Both the position numbers and the translations under genes were made by a program. A model generated the notes under the pieces. The model saw only the letters and a list, made by a program, of their open reading frames with translations, searched no databases and was not told the origin of the DNA. From assembly GCA_016709225.1 (NCBI GenBank), contig JADJEE010000001.1:2790001-2854000 (forward strand): a stretch of 64,000 nucleotides of DNA. The letters run 5' to 3'. Positions 7,544 through 16,500 of this stretch are shown here, in pieces. Within the stretch, counting starts at the first letter, position 1. Each line of letters starts with the position of its first letter. The stretch is from Deltaproteobacteria bacterium (lineage in GTDB: Bacteria; Myxococcota_A; Polyangia; Nannocystales; Nannocystaceae).

Positions 7544-9283
7544 CTAGTAGTAGATGAAGTCGGCGGACTTCAGCACCAGGCGACAGGCCTGGACCGCGAA
7601 CTCGGTGGGGGTGCACGCGAGGTCGTCGCGGCACAGCGAGATGCCCTCGTCGACGCCTTCGCTGGCGCCGTCCATGACCGGGCGGATGAGCGCGGCCGAG
7701 TACACCTGATCGACCGCCTCCCACAGCGCCTCCTCAGACTTGTCGTTGGGGTCGTCGACGACCGCCAACGGATAGATCGGCGCGGTGTTGCTGGCCATCT
7801 CGCACAGCTCGGCGGTGAGGGTGGCCTGGGTGAGCGCGGCGATGAGGCCGGTGCGGGACTCCCGGAACTGCGCCACGCGATCGGGGCAGCCGCCGAGCAG
7901 CTGGGCCTTGTCGCGCAGGGTGTAGTCCGGCGCGCCGCTCGGCATCGTGGGATAGGTGTGCGGGTGGAAGCCAGCGGGGCCGGACTGCACCTCGGGGTAG
8001 CGATGATCGCAGCCGGCCGTCGGCGCGCCCGCGAGCTTGTAGGCGCTGCGCAACCAGTCTTCGGCGTCCATCTGCTTGACGGGTCCGTGCAGGTACGGCG
8101 GATCCCAGTTCTCGTCGTCGGGTGAGTCGGCCTCTTCGTAGCGGTTGGTCGCGGTGTAGAGGAGGCTGGTGAGGATCTCGCGATCGACCACGCGGACGTT
8201 GCCGCCGTTCTCGTCGAGCAGGTCGACCAGCGCCTGCCGCACCAGCGGTAGCGCGGTGCCGGCGTCGTAGCCGAGGTAGCGCATCAGCGCGCGATCGACA
8301 TACGACTCGTAGAACGCGGCCTGTTGCGCGATGAGCTGGCCGGGCTTGGCGAGCGTGGCCCGCTGCGCCGGCGTGAGCGCGGCCTGATCGATCACGTTGG
8401 GTCCCGGATCGCTGACGTCGCCCGGCATCGGCTCGGGGATGCTGATGGTCTGGTCGCCCCAGAAATCGCTGTGGCACGCCGACTCGTTGGGCGCCGCGCA
8501 GTTGCGGGTGTCGACGAACACGTTCTTGGCGTTGCTCTGGTTGGGATCCGCGACCGGCCGCTCCTCCCAGATGTGCCACATGGGCTCGAGCGCGAGTCGC
8601 TCGGCGGGCGTGGCTTCGCGACCGAGGAAGGCCCGGAACGCGAACGCCACCAGGTCGTTGCCGTCCCAGCGTCCGAGGAAGCCGGGGTGCGTGGCCGCGA
8701 GCTCGGCGAACTGCCCCAGCGTGATCGTACCGGCGTGCAGCTCGGCCGCCTTGGCGTCGAGCTCGGCGATGTACGCGTAGTGCGTGACCGCCGAGTTCAT
8801 CTGGAACAGGTCCGCCCACAGACGGCCGCTGGTGCGCAGGTACTCGGGCCGCGCCATGAAGTCGTCGACCAGTGCAGCCGTCGTCGGGTACTTGCAGTTC
8901 TGCTCGTACTCGACCGCGGTCGGCGACTCGCCGAGGAGATCGATGTAGAGGCGGCGGCACAGCTCGACACCGTCCGCGAGCGGTGGCTCGACGCCGATGC
9001 CCTGGATCTGCGGGCACGCGGCCTCGTCGATCACGTTCTCGAACTGCATCGTGCTGCAGATCTCGACGGGGTCGCCGGTCTCGTCGCCACCCTCGGCCCC
9101 ACCCGTCGTACCGTCGTCGCCCGTGGGCGCGCCGTCGGAGCCAGCGGGACCCATGCTGGTCTCGGCGCCGTCATCCCCATGGTGGGCCGTGTCGCCGCGT
9201 TGACACGCTGCCAACGTCAGCGCGAGGCCGAACGAGACGAACTTCGCGGGCCCATGGCCCGCAATCGGCGATACACGTCGCAT
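7544..9283 (-). CDS. DUF1549-like (PSCyt2-type) lipoprotein
   Basis: A 579-residue lipoprotein; the signal ends LALTLAAC and a Gly/Asp-rich tether follows. The folded part begins ELCRRLYIDLLGESPTAVEY and ALVDDFMARPEYLRTSGRLW. That matches the DUF1549 pattern of planctomycete cytochrome-associated proteins (R-RLYLDLLG-P...LVD-LL-SPEY...WAD). A wide-spaced Cys-Cys-His (CAAPNESACH) sits mid-protein, and RYEEADSPDDENWDPPYLHG and a conserved C-terminal Cys region follow. It is the first gene of the minus-strand set that continues with DUF1501 and the Cys-His lipoprotein. Function unknown; surface attachment and co-operation with the DUF1501 protein are inferred from context. Confidence 0.75.
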   Translation of the reverse strand: MRRVSPIAGHGPAKFVSFGLALTLAACQRGDTAHHGDDGAETSMGPAGSDGAPTGDDGTTGGAEGGDETGDPVEICSTMQFENVIDEAACPQIQGIGVEPPLADGVELCRRLYIDLLGESPTAVEYEQNCKYPTTAALVDDFMARPEYLRTSGRLWADLFQMNSAVTHYAYIAELDAKAAELHAGTITLGQFAELAATHPGFLGRWDGNDLVAFAFRAFLGREATPAERLALEPMWHIWEERPVADPNQSNAKNVFVDTRNCAAPNESACHSDFWGDQTISIPEPMPGDVSDPGPNVIDQAALTPAQRATLAKPGQLIAQQAAFYESYVDRALMRYLGYDAGTALPLVRQALVDLLDENGGNVRVVDREILTSLLYTATNRYEEADSPDDENWDPPYLHGPVKQMDAEDWLRSAYKLAGAPTAGCDHRYPEVQSGPAGFHPHTYPTMPSGAPDYTLRDKAQLLGGCPDRVAQFRESRTGLIAALTQATLTAELCEMASNTAPIYPLAVVDDPNDKSEEALWEAVDQVYSAALIRPVMDGASEGVDEGISLCRDDLACTPTEFAVQACRLVLKSADFIYY

Positions 9284-9708
9284 GGTTGGCCCTTGCTGGC
9301 TCGGGTCGAGCCGTCGCGAGAGAGGCGGCGCTCCCGGAGGTCACGGTCTCGCCGCGGCCCGCACAAGCGCCGACGTGTGAGACTCCCGATGTCCGGTGGT
9401 TTCCGGGTGGGCTCCGCAAAAATTCCCGGGCCACGTGAATGCCCGCGCGTTGGGCCGAACGCTGCGCCACGGTGCGTACCAGGGAACCTGGCGGGCATTC
9501 GTGGATCCGCCGGCCGGCCCGGGCCCGTGGGCGCGATCGCGAGCCGACACGGCCCTCGGGGATCGGCGGCGCGACGGCGGAACTCGAACATTCGTGACGA
9601 GCGCCCCGCGATCGGTACGCAGAACGACGCACGCGCACGAACGCGATGGGGCGGTCGCGGCCCACCCCCGCTACCTTGGTGCTCTCGGAAGGGGCGTCGC
9701 ACCGGCTC
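9284..9708. other. Divergent intergenic region, 425 bp
   Basis: Separates the minus-strand DUF1549-like operon from the plus-strand M15 peptidase gene, so promoters for both should lie here, although no consensus boxes were seen. No convincing gene. It holds the inverted repeat described at 9431-9504. Confidence 0.5.
9431..9504. repeat. Inverted repeat in divergent promoter region
   Basis: CCACGTGAATGCCCGC at 9431-9446 is mirrored by GCGGGCATTCGTGG at 9491-9504. The arms match over 14 bp except for a 2-nt insertion, with 44 bp between them. Could be paired binding sites or a long-loop hairpin. Confidence 0.4.
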
Positions 9709-11211
9709 ATGATCCCACTCGTCGCGTTCACATCGCTGCTGTCGGCCGGTCCGATGTCGGCCCCGTGCGGCCAAGAGCCACCCGGTGACATCCCGCTGGT
9801 CGGCTTCGGCGAGGACGGCGTGTTGTCGTCGTCGACGTACGACTGCACCGAGTCGACCGACACCGGCTACGACGACGGCAGCCCGTTCGAGATCACCGTC
9901 GTGCACATCGACGGCAAGCCGGTCGAGAAGGACACCGCCAACGCGTTCTGGGTGATGCGTGAGGCCGCGGCCGCCGATGGTGTCGAGATCCACGTGGTCT
10001 CGGGCTTCCGCACCATGGACGAGCAGGAGTACCTCTACATGTGCTACCAGTGCTGCTGCTGCAACAGCTGCAACCTGGCGGCGAGCCCCGGCTACAGCAA
10101 CCATCAGAGCGGACACGCGCTCGATCTGAACGCCTCCAGCAGTGGCGTGCACGCGTGGCTGGTGGCGCACGGCGGCGAGTACGGCTTCTCCGCCACCGTG
10201 CCGAGCGAGAACTGGCACTGGGAGTGGTGGGGCGGCGGGCCCGGGGGCGGCATCTGTGACATCGCCGCGCCACCGGCGGGCAACGTCGACGCGACCGCGT
10301 GCGAGGGCATCCGCGGCTGGGCGCAGGACCCCGACGCGCCCGAGGCCGCGATCGACGTCGACATCTACTTCGACGGCGCCGCGGGCGAGGCCGGGGCGGT
10401 GGGCGTGCGTCGACGCGCCGACATCCCGCGCGACGATCTATGCGAGCCACTGGGCTCGTGCGACCACGGCTTCGAGCTCGAGGTGCCGCTGTCGCTGCAG
10501 GACGGCGCGCCGCATCCGGTGCACGCCTACGGCATCGACGACGCCGGGGCCGACAACGCCGAGCTCGCGCAAAGTGGCGCGAGCGTGCAGTGCGAGCGAC
10601 CGCCGCTGCCCGATGGCGTGGTGCGGGCGCTCGCCACCGACAGCCTCGCAGCCTGGCACCTCGATCCCTTCTGGCAGTCGATCCGCATCGACGCCACGGA
10701 GCTGGCGGACTACGACGCCGGACCCGCGCTCGGCAGTGTGCCGTTGCTCGTGCGCACGGCGTCGGCGCCCGAGGTGTGGCTGGTCGACGCCGGCTGGCGC
10801 CGCCACGTGCCCGACCCCGAGGTCGCCGCCGCGTGGGGCTTCGACCTCGCCGCGGCCGAGATCGTGACCGACGACATCCTCGCGCAGTGGCGCGAAGGCA
10901 CGCCGGTGCGCCCGCGGCCGATCCTCGTGAGCACCGACGGTCTCACGATGCACCTGGTCGACGACGCCCAGCACGACGACGGCAGCGGCGACGGCGGGGG
11001 CGATGCCGGCGGTAGCGCGGGCTCGGGTGCGGGCGACAGCAGCGGTGGCGATGCCGGCTCCGAGGGCGGCGATGGCCCCGGCGCGCTGCCCGGTGCCGGC
11101 GACGAGCCGGTCGCGGGCGGCTGCGGCTGCCACAGCGAGCCGAACACGCGACCCATCGGGGCACTGGCGTTGCTCGTACTCACGGCGCTGCGTCGTCGCC
11201 GTCGCGGATGA
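9709..11211 (+). CDS. Secreted M15B (VanY-type) peptidase with MYXO-CTERM
   Basis: A 500-residue secreted zinc peptidase of the D-alanyl-D-alanine carboxypeptidase / VanY family, expected to cut peptidoglycan stem peptides outside the membrane. After a signal segment (PLVAFTSLLSAG), the catalytic domain spans about residues 60-175. It has SNHQSGHALD (zinc His132 and Asp139 by family alignment) and ENWHWE (Glu167, zinc His170). A dense cysteine run, CYQCCCCNSC, lies at residues 112-121 just before the zinc motif and is unusual. The C-terminal half is beta-rich, then a Gly/Ser/Asp linker and the MYXO-CTERM tail: GGCGCHSEP, a hydrophobic helix and RRRRRG. The start is chosen at the signal peptide; a longer frame opens at 9646. 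Confidence 0.88.
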   Translation: MIPLVAFTSLLSAGPMSAPCGQEPPGDIPLVGFGEDGVLSSSTYDCTESTDTGYDDGSPFEITVVHIDGKPVEKDTANAFWVMREAAAADGVEIHVVSGFRTMDEQEYLYMCYQCCCCNSCNLAASPGYSNHQSGHALDLNASSSGVHAWLVAHGGEYGFSATVPSENWHWEWWGGGPGGGICDIAAPPAGNVDATACEGIRGWAQDPDAPEAAIDVDIYFDGAAGEAGAVGVRRRADIPRDDLCEPLGSCDHGFELEVPLSLQDGAPHPVHAYGIDDAGADNAELAQSGASVQCERPPLPDGVVRALATDSLAAWHLDPFWQSIRIDATELADYDAGPALGSVPLLVRTASAPEVWLVDAGWRRHVPDPEVAAAWGFDLAAAEIVTDDILAQWREGTPVRPRPILVSTDGLTMHLVDDAQHDDGSGDGGGDAGGSAGSGAGDSSGGDAGSEGGDGPGALPGAGDEPVAGGCGCHSEPNTRPIGALALLVLTALRRRRRG

Positions 11212-11267
11212 ACGGCCGCCCTCGCGGCGGCTGCCATATGCATGCCCAGGCGCATGCCGAATGCAGC

Positions 11268-11299
11268 AGTGGCCGCGGGGCGAAGGTCCCGCGGCCACT
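11268..11299. terminator. Bidirectional terminator hairpin
   Basis: A 12-bp perfect stem AGTGGCCGCGGG / CCCGCGGCCACT with an 8-nt loop, in the 130-bp gap between the convergent M15 peptidase and DUF1552 genes. There is no long U-tract, but position and stability fit a shared terminator. Confidence 0.65.
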
Positions 11300-11341
11300 T
11301 CCGTTCATCGCACGTCGGGCGGATGCCGACCGGCCCGGCCC

Positions 11342-12727
11342 TCAGGCCTTGAGCGCGGCGGTCGGCGTGTTCGAGTAGCCGTTGCCCGAGCCCACCTCGG
11401 TCGCCTCGGGCACGACGCACTGCAGCAACGCGAGCAGGATGTCCGAGGTGTTCTCACCGCTGGGCGAGCGGTAGTGGATGCCGGGGTGGACCAGCCCGCC
11501 ACCGCCGCCACCGGCGACGACGATCGGCATGTCCGTGGTGCGGTGGTAGAGGCCGGTCGAGGCGTCGCTCGACGCGAACAGCACCGAGTTGTCGAGCAGG
11601 TTGCCAGCGCCGTCGGGGCTCGCCATCAGCTGCTCGAGCAGGTACGCCAGCTGCTGCATGGTCCACACCGTGCAGGCATCGATGGTCTCGTTCTGCGCGG
11701 CGTCGTGGGTGAGGTCGTGGTGACCGAGCCCGGTGCCGACCGCGTTGAAGACGGTGTAGCCCACCGAGCCGGTGAACTGCACGCTCGCGATGCGCGTGAC
11801 GTCGCAGGCGAACGCCATGACGATGAGATCGCACATGGCCTTGTTGACGCCCTCGAGCTGCTCTTGGCCCTCGACGTCGTCGTTGCTCTGCTGCGTCATC
11901 TCGGGGATGTCGCACAGGGGCGCGAGCGCATCGATCTGCGAGCGAATCTGCTCGACGCTCGAGAGGTGCGCGTCGAGCCGCTGGCGGTCGGCGGCGCCGA
12001 CCCGCATCTTGAGGCGCTCGACGTCGGCCTTGACGGTGTCGAGGCTGGCGATCCGCAACGGCTTGGCCGGATCGTCGGGCACCGTGAAGGAGCCGAACAT
12101 GTTGTTCCACGCCTCGCGGGGGTCGAACGTCTGCGGCAGCGGCTCGTCGGGCCCCTTGTGCGAGAGATACTGCAGCGTCGGCCCCTCGCCACCGATGATG
12201 CGCTTCGAGACCGCCAGCTGGACCGACGGCAGGAAGGTCTCCGAGCCGATGCTGGCGGCCGCGACCTGGTCGATCGTGGGCCCGCCGAACTTCGACGCGT
12301 AGTTGGCCCCACCCGGCGGGAGCTCGATGAACGGATGGCCGGCGAACATCGCACAGCCATCGTGGTGCCCGCGGCGTCCGGGGTTGGCGGCACCGACCTG
12401 GAAGCCCGACAGGATCGAGACGTAGTCGCGGACGTTGGCGAACGGCTGCAGCTGCGGCGTGAGCTCGTAGCCGGCCCCCTGCCCCGCCGGCGTCCAGCGC
12501 AGGCCGGCATCGGGGTTGTTGGTGTCGTTGAGCGCGACGCCGTTCCCCCAGAACCACGTCATCAGTCGACGTGGCAGGGAGCCGCCCGCGGCGTAGGCGT
12601 CGCCGTGGTCGTTGAGCATGGCGTCGAGCAGCGGCAGCGCGAGCGCGACTGCAGCACCACCGGCGGCGCCGTGTAGTATGGTGTGGTGGTGTAGGATGAA
12701 GTGAGAACGTGGGGTGTTGATCAGCAT
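11342..12727 (-). CDS. DUF1552 domain protein, second copy
   Basis: A 461-residue DUF1552 protein, paralogous to the one at 106-1575. It shares segment order: a hydrophobic N-terminus, VRDYVSILSGFQV, a CDVTRIASVQFTGS-type block, AGNLLDNSVLFASSD and GLVHPGIHYRSP. The twin-arginine of the first copy is replaced here by histidines (LHHHTILHGAAGG), so the Tat motif appears lost while the hydrophobic segment remains. Export may be Sec-dependent, or the protein may stay membrane-bound. The ATG at 12727 has GGAGGAG 6 nt upstream, and the gene lies 16 bp after the DUF1592 stop. It is therefore the second gene of an operon with that lipoprotein. Confidence 0.88.
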   Translation of the reverse strand: MLINTPRSHFILHHHTILHGAAGGAAVALALPLLDAMLNDHGDAYAAGGSLPRRLMTWFWGNGVALNDTNNPDAGLRWTPAGQGAGYELTPQLQPFANVRDYVSILSGFQVGAANPGRRGHHDGCAMFAGHPFIELPPGGANYASKFGGPTIDQVAAASIGSETFLPSVQLAVSKRIIGGEGPTLQYLSHKGPDEPLPQTFDPREAWNNMFGSFTVPDDPAKPLRIASLDTVKADVERLKMRVGAADRQRLDAHLSSVEQIRSQIDALAPLCDIPEMTQQSNDDVEGQEQLEGVNKAMCDLIVMAFACDVTRIASVQFTGSVGYTVFNAVGTGLGHHDLTHDAAQNETIDACTVWTMQQLAYLLEQLMASPDGAGNLLDNSVLFASSDASTGLYHRTTDMPIVVAGGGGGGLVHPGIHYRSPSGENTSDILLALLQCVVPEATEVGSGNGYSNTPTAALKA

Positions 12728-12743
12728 GGCGTTCTCCTCCTCT

Positions 12744-14447
12744 TCACTCCGCGTCCCCGACCATGCGAAACGCTGGGCTCGCGACCATCTCGACCATCAA
12801 CGACTTCAAGTTGTAGCCGCCGTCCTCGAACGCGACCACGAGCTCGTCGAGCTCGCTGGCCTCGCCCGGCACCTCGATGTGCCCGGTCGCGTGGCGAAAC
12901 AGGTTGTGCATCAGGCACGGCGGCAGGTCGGGATGCTGCTTGAGCGCGGCCCCGAGCTGCTTGGCGCCCGCGAAGGTGGTGCCGTCGAGGTCGGCGCTGG
13001 CGTCGATCGTCGCGCCGTTCTCGGTGGTCCGGAACTGCCCGATGCCGTCGTAGTTCTCGAGCCCGAGCCCGATCGGGTCCATCATCTTGTGGCAGCCGGC
13101 GCAGCCGGGATCGGACATGTGCGCCTCGAGCTTCTCCCGCATGGTCCGCCACTCGGCGCCCTCGGGCAGCTGGGTGTCGACGTTGACCGGGGGCGCCGGG
13201 ATCGTCTGGCACAGCAGCTGCTGCCGCACGAACTTGCCGCGGTAGGTCGGCGAGGTCGTGGTCACGTGGCCGAGCAGCGAGAGCATCCCGGCCTGACCCA
13301 GCAGGCCGCCGCGCAGCTGTTCGGGCGGCAGCGTCACCTTGGTGAAGCCCTCGCCGTACTGCTCGGGGTTCGGCAGCTGGTACAGCGCGGCGAGCTCGGC
13401 GTTGACGAAGGTGTAGTCGGTGTCGAAGAGATCGCGGACGTCGCCGTCCTGCGTCCACACGATCTCGCCGAGCACGGCCAGCGTCTCGCTGGCCATCGCG
13501 GCCGCGAGTGACGGCGTGAAGGCCGGGAACACGGTGGGGTCCTTGGGCGTGGTGGGCAGCTCGCGCAGGCGGTAGACCTCCGACGCGAAGTCCGACAGCG
13601 CCTGGTGGGCCTCCTCGGTCTCGAGCATCGCCGCAGCGACCTCGCGCACCGCTGCGGCGTCGGCGAGCCCGTCGGCCTCCGCGAGATCGAGCAGCTCGGC
13701 GTCGGGCGTGGTGTCGCGCAGGTAGAAGGACAGCCGCGTGGCCAGCTCGAGCGAGGTCAACCGCCGCATGCCGCCGGTGTCGGCGGGCTCGCCGACCTCG
13801 ACCTGGTAGAGGAAGTTGGGCGACTGCAGCATGGTCGCGACCACGTCGCGCTTGCCGTACTCGAAGTCGTCGTAGACCGCCGCGGCCGCGAGCCCGGCGG
13901 CGGTGTAGTCGTCGATCTCGACCGCGGTCAGGGTGCGGCGGAACGCGAGCCGACCGAAGCTGGCCACGAACTCGCGCAGACACGCCTCGTCGGCCGGTCC
14001 GGTCGCGACGCAGGTGTGATGCCCGGCCAGCTTGCCGGCGTCGGCGAGCTCCGAGACCGTCCGCGCCGACGCCTCGTAGGCCTGCACCTTCGCGTCCGTG
14101 AGTGCCAGCTGCGAGGCCGCGACCGCGTCGAAGCCGTTGATTGCGGCGTCGGTCGGCGGCGTCGCGGCGGCGGCGGCCGCATCACCCAACAGATCGCGGA
14201 TCGCATGGGTGTACTGCCGCGCGAGCAGCAGCCGCAGCCGCACCGGCGGGGGCTCGAAGTCGACGGCCACGCCGTCGTCACCCCCGCCGCTGTCGCCCGC
14301 GGTCGCCTCGGTCGCGCTGCCACCCTCGCCGGTGCCAGCCGAGGCCGCGTCGTCACCACTGGCGCGTCCGTCGAGACCGGAGTAGCAGCCGGCCAGCAGC
14401 GTCAGGATCGCCGACGCGATAGGTCCTCGTACGTGCTGCACGATCAT
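12744..14447 (-). CDS. DUF1592/DUF1588/DUF1585 lipoprotein, second copy
   Basis: A 567-residue lipoprotein with the same block order as the gene at 1581-3230. It has a lipobox (LTLLAGC), a Gly/Ser/Asp tether and DUF1587 (LLLARQYTHAIRDLLGD). DUF1595 follows (CLREFVASFGRLAFRRTL), then DUF1592 (RRLTSLELATRLSFYL), DUF1588 (RGKFVRQQLLCQTIPAPPV) and DUF1585 with CAGCHKMMDPIGLGLENYD. The CxxCH could hold haem c. An adjacent in-frame GTG at 14450 precedes the chosen ATG; neither has ideal spacing to the G-rich run upstream. Followed 16 bp later by its DUF1552 partner. Confidence 0.88.
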   Translation of the reverse strand: MIVQHVRGPIASAILTLLAGCYSGLDGRASGDDAASAGTGEGGSATEATAGDSGGGDDGVAVDFEPPPVRLRLLLARQYTHAIRDLLGDAAAAAATPPTDAAINGFDAVAASQLALTDAKVQAYEASARTVSELADAGKLAGHHTCVATGPADEACLREFVASFGRLAFRRTLTAVEIDDYTAAGLAAAAVYDDFEYGKRDVVATMLQSPNFLYQVEVGEPADTGGMRRLTSLELATRLSFYLRDTTPDAELLDLAEADGLADAAAVREVAAAMLETEEAHQALSDFASEVYRLRELPTTPKDPTVFPAFTPSLAAAMASETLAVLGEIVWTQDGDVRDLFDTDYTFVNAELAALYQLPNPEQYGEGFTKVTLPPEQLRGGLLGQAGMLSLLGHVTTTSPTYRGKFVRQQLLCQTIPAPPVNVDTQLPEGAEWRTMREKLEAHMSDPGCAGCHKMMDPIGLGLENYDGIGQFRTTENGATIDASADLDGTTFAGAKQLGAALKQHPDLPPCLMHNLFRHATGHIEVPGEASELDELVVAFEDGGYNLKSLMVEMVASPAFRMVGDAE

Positions 14448-14604
14448 CACCCCCGGCGACTACTGTCGCACGAACCAGCGGCCAAGAAGGCCTCGGATCG
14501 GTGACATCGTGCGGGAAAGATGGGGGGTGCATCGCACTGCGCATGCACGGATCGATGCTCGCCCGCGAGCCCAACATTGCTCCCGCGAGGGCTCGCATCG
14601 GTGG

Positions 14605-16500
14605 TCACTCCGCGAGCCGGAGCGTCCGCGCGTCGCGACGATCGAGCAGGGCGTCGACGCGGGTGCGATCCAGCGCACCCGATGGACTGCGCAGCAGCGT
14701 CGGTCCGCGCGGATCGGCCACCGGCGAGCCGGGGGCAGCGCGGAATTGGTCGTGGACCGAGCCCGACGCGGCGGTGATCCGGGCCGCGTGCGCGGGGCCC
14801 GGCAGCGTGCCGGGGGCCACCGACGACATCGCATCGCCCGCGAGACGCACGAGGGATCGCCACGCGACCCAGCGCAGCGCGGGGTACGGATCGGCGAGCA
14901 GCTCGACCAGCGGCTCGCGCTGCCAACCGTCGCCGGCCACCGCGATCGCGGGCGGCCACGCCAGGTGCCAGGCCCACAGCCCGCGCACGCCGGCGTCCCC
15001 CGCCAACAGGCCCTCGAGCGAGGCGGCGATCGGCGTGTCACCCGTGTGTGGCGTCGGCACCTCGCGCCCCCGCCAGCGCGCCAGCTCGCTACGCGCCCAC
15101 GCGAGCGTGCGATCGAGGTGGCAGAGGTTGCAGGCGAGCGGTCGCCCGGTGGCGTCGGTGTGCGCGGCATCGGGCACATCGATCTCGTGGCTGCGGATCG
15201 CACCGAGCAAGCCCCAGGTCGTGCGCGGCATGTGGCAATCGAGGCAGCGCGCACCGCTACCCGCGGGATCGTGGTGGGTGTGCTCGCGACGCGCGTAGCT
15301 CGACGCGGCGTGGCACTGCGTGCACGCGTCGTCCCCGTCCATGCCCGCGCGCAGTTGATCGTCCGGCGAACCACCGTGCAGCGTGTGGCACGACAGGCAC
15401 GAGATGGCGCGCTCGCCCGCGGCGTCGCCCGCTGCCGCGCAGGGCGAGGCCAGCAGCGCGTTGGCCTCGCGACCGGTCACGCGGACCATGCCGTCGGACC
15501 AGAAGCGATCGTCGAGGAAGCCGGGGTCGTCGGCGAGCGCGGCCGCGAGTGCGCTCGAGGTCTCACCGCCGCCGCGCGCGGGGTGACGCACCAGCTCGGT
15601 CCACGACGCCAGCGGATCGCCCGGCGCGTGATCGGGCCCGTGCCGCAACCACCCGGCCTCGTCGCGATCGATCGAGATCGCGTGGCACTGCGCACAGACC
15701 TCGGTGGCTGCGGTGGCGCCCAGGGCTGCGGGTTGCACGACGTCGTCGGGCCGCGCCCCATGGGCGAGCCAGCGCCGCACGGGATCGCGATGGCGCTCCA
15801 CGTGCGCGCGCGCGGGCCCATGGCATGACTCGCAGGCGATGCCCAGCTCGGCGACGCTGCTGTCGACGCGACCGGTCCCGGCGTGCCAGCCCGGCGCCCC
15901 CGCGACCGCGTGGCAGCGGATGCACACGCGGTTCCAGGTGTAGACCGCGTCGGCGTCGGCCGGCTGCAGCAACGTGGCGGCGTTGGGCACGAACGCGGCA
16001 TCGTCGATCGACCATGCGTACTCGAACGCGCGCAGGGTGTCGCTGCCGCGATCGTGCAGCCAGAACAGCTGCATGTGGTGGGAGCCGGTCAGCATGACGA
16101 CCGGCTCGGGCGCCGCGTCGGGGCGCACGACCACCGGTGCGTCACCGTCCCAACGCAGCTGCACGTCCCCGGGCAGCTCACCGGCCCACGGCGCGACCAC
16201 GGTGTCGGGCGCGGCCGCCTGCGTCATGGTGCGGTGGTGGCTGCCGTGCCAGCTGTGCCACGCCGCGCCGTGGCACGCACGACAGCTCTCGCTGCCGGCG
16301 TAGCGCGAGCGCTCGCGACGCTCGGGCAGCGCGGTCGCCCGGGCGCGCGCCCACGTGCTCGCGGCGTCGATTCGGAGCTGGCGCGCCCACGCGGCCGCAC
16401 CCGCCGAAATCGCGAGCGCCGAGCACAGCACCAGTCGCACCGCACGGAGCACGAATGGTTCCACGATCGCAGCTGGCGCAGGTGCTCGCAACGGTGCCAT
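14605..16500 (-). CDS. Octahaem c-type cytochrome, exported
   Basis: About 631 residues with an N-terminal hydrophobic segment (LRAVRLVLCSALAISAG) for export or anchoring, and eight CxxCH haem c motifs: CRACH, CIRCH, CESCH, CAQCH, CLSCH, CTQCH, CLDCH and CNLCH. Such proteins carry electrons in the periplasm or act as multihaem oxidoreductases; the family resembles cytochrome c554-like multihaem proteins often annotated beside HEAT/TPR tails. The last 150 residues lack haem motifs and are helix-rich. The ATG at 16500 overlaps by two bases the start of the divergent gene at 16499, so a GTG at 16464 (MEPFVLRAVR) is a real alternative start. Substrate and redox partners are not evident from neighbours. 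Confidence 0.85.
   Translation of the reverse strand: MAPLRAPAPAAIVEPFVLRAVRLVLCSALAISAGAAAWARQLRIDAASTWARARATALPERRERSRYAGSESCRACHGAAWHSWHGSHHRTMTQAAAPDTVVAPWAGELPGDVQLRWDGDAPVVVRPDAAPEPVVMLTGSHHMQLFWLHDRGSDTLRAFEYAWSIDDAAFVPNAATLLQPADADAVYTWNRVCIRCHAVAGAPGWHAGTGRVDSSVAELGIACESCHGPARAHVERHRDPVRRWLAHGARPDDVVQPAALGATAATEVCAQCHAISIDRDEAGWLRHGPDHAPGDPLASWTELVRHPARGGGETSSALAAALADDPGFLDDRFWSDGMVRVTGREANALLASPCAAAGDAAGERAISCLSCHTLHGGSPDDQLRAGMDGDDACTQCHAASSYARREHTHHDPAGSGARCLDCHMPRTTWGLLGAIRSHEIDVPDAAHTDATGRPLACNLCHLDRTLAWARSELARWRGREVPTPHTGDTPIAASLEGLLAGDAGVRGLWAWHLAWPPAIAVAGDGWQREPLVELLADPYPALRWVAWRSLVRLAGDAMSSVAPGTLPGPAHAARITAASGSVHDQFRAAPGSPVADPRGPTLLRSPSGALDRTRVDALLDRRDARTLRLAE

Noticed and set aside
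12721..13983. 420-codon minus-strand frame overlapping the second DUF1592 gene
   Set aside because: A same-strand frame shift of the true gene: Arg-rich translation, no motif.
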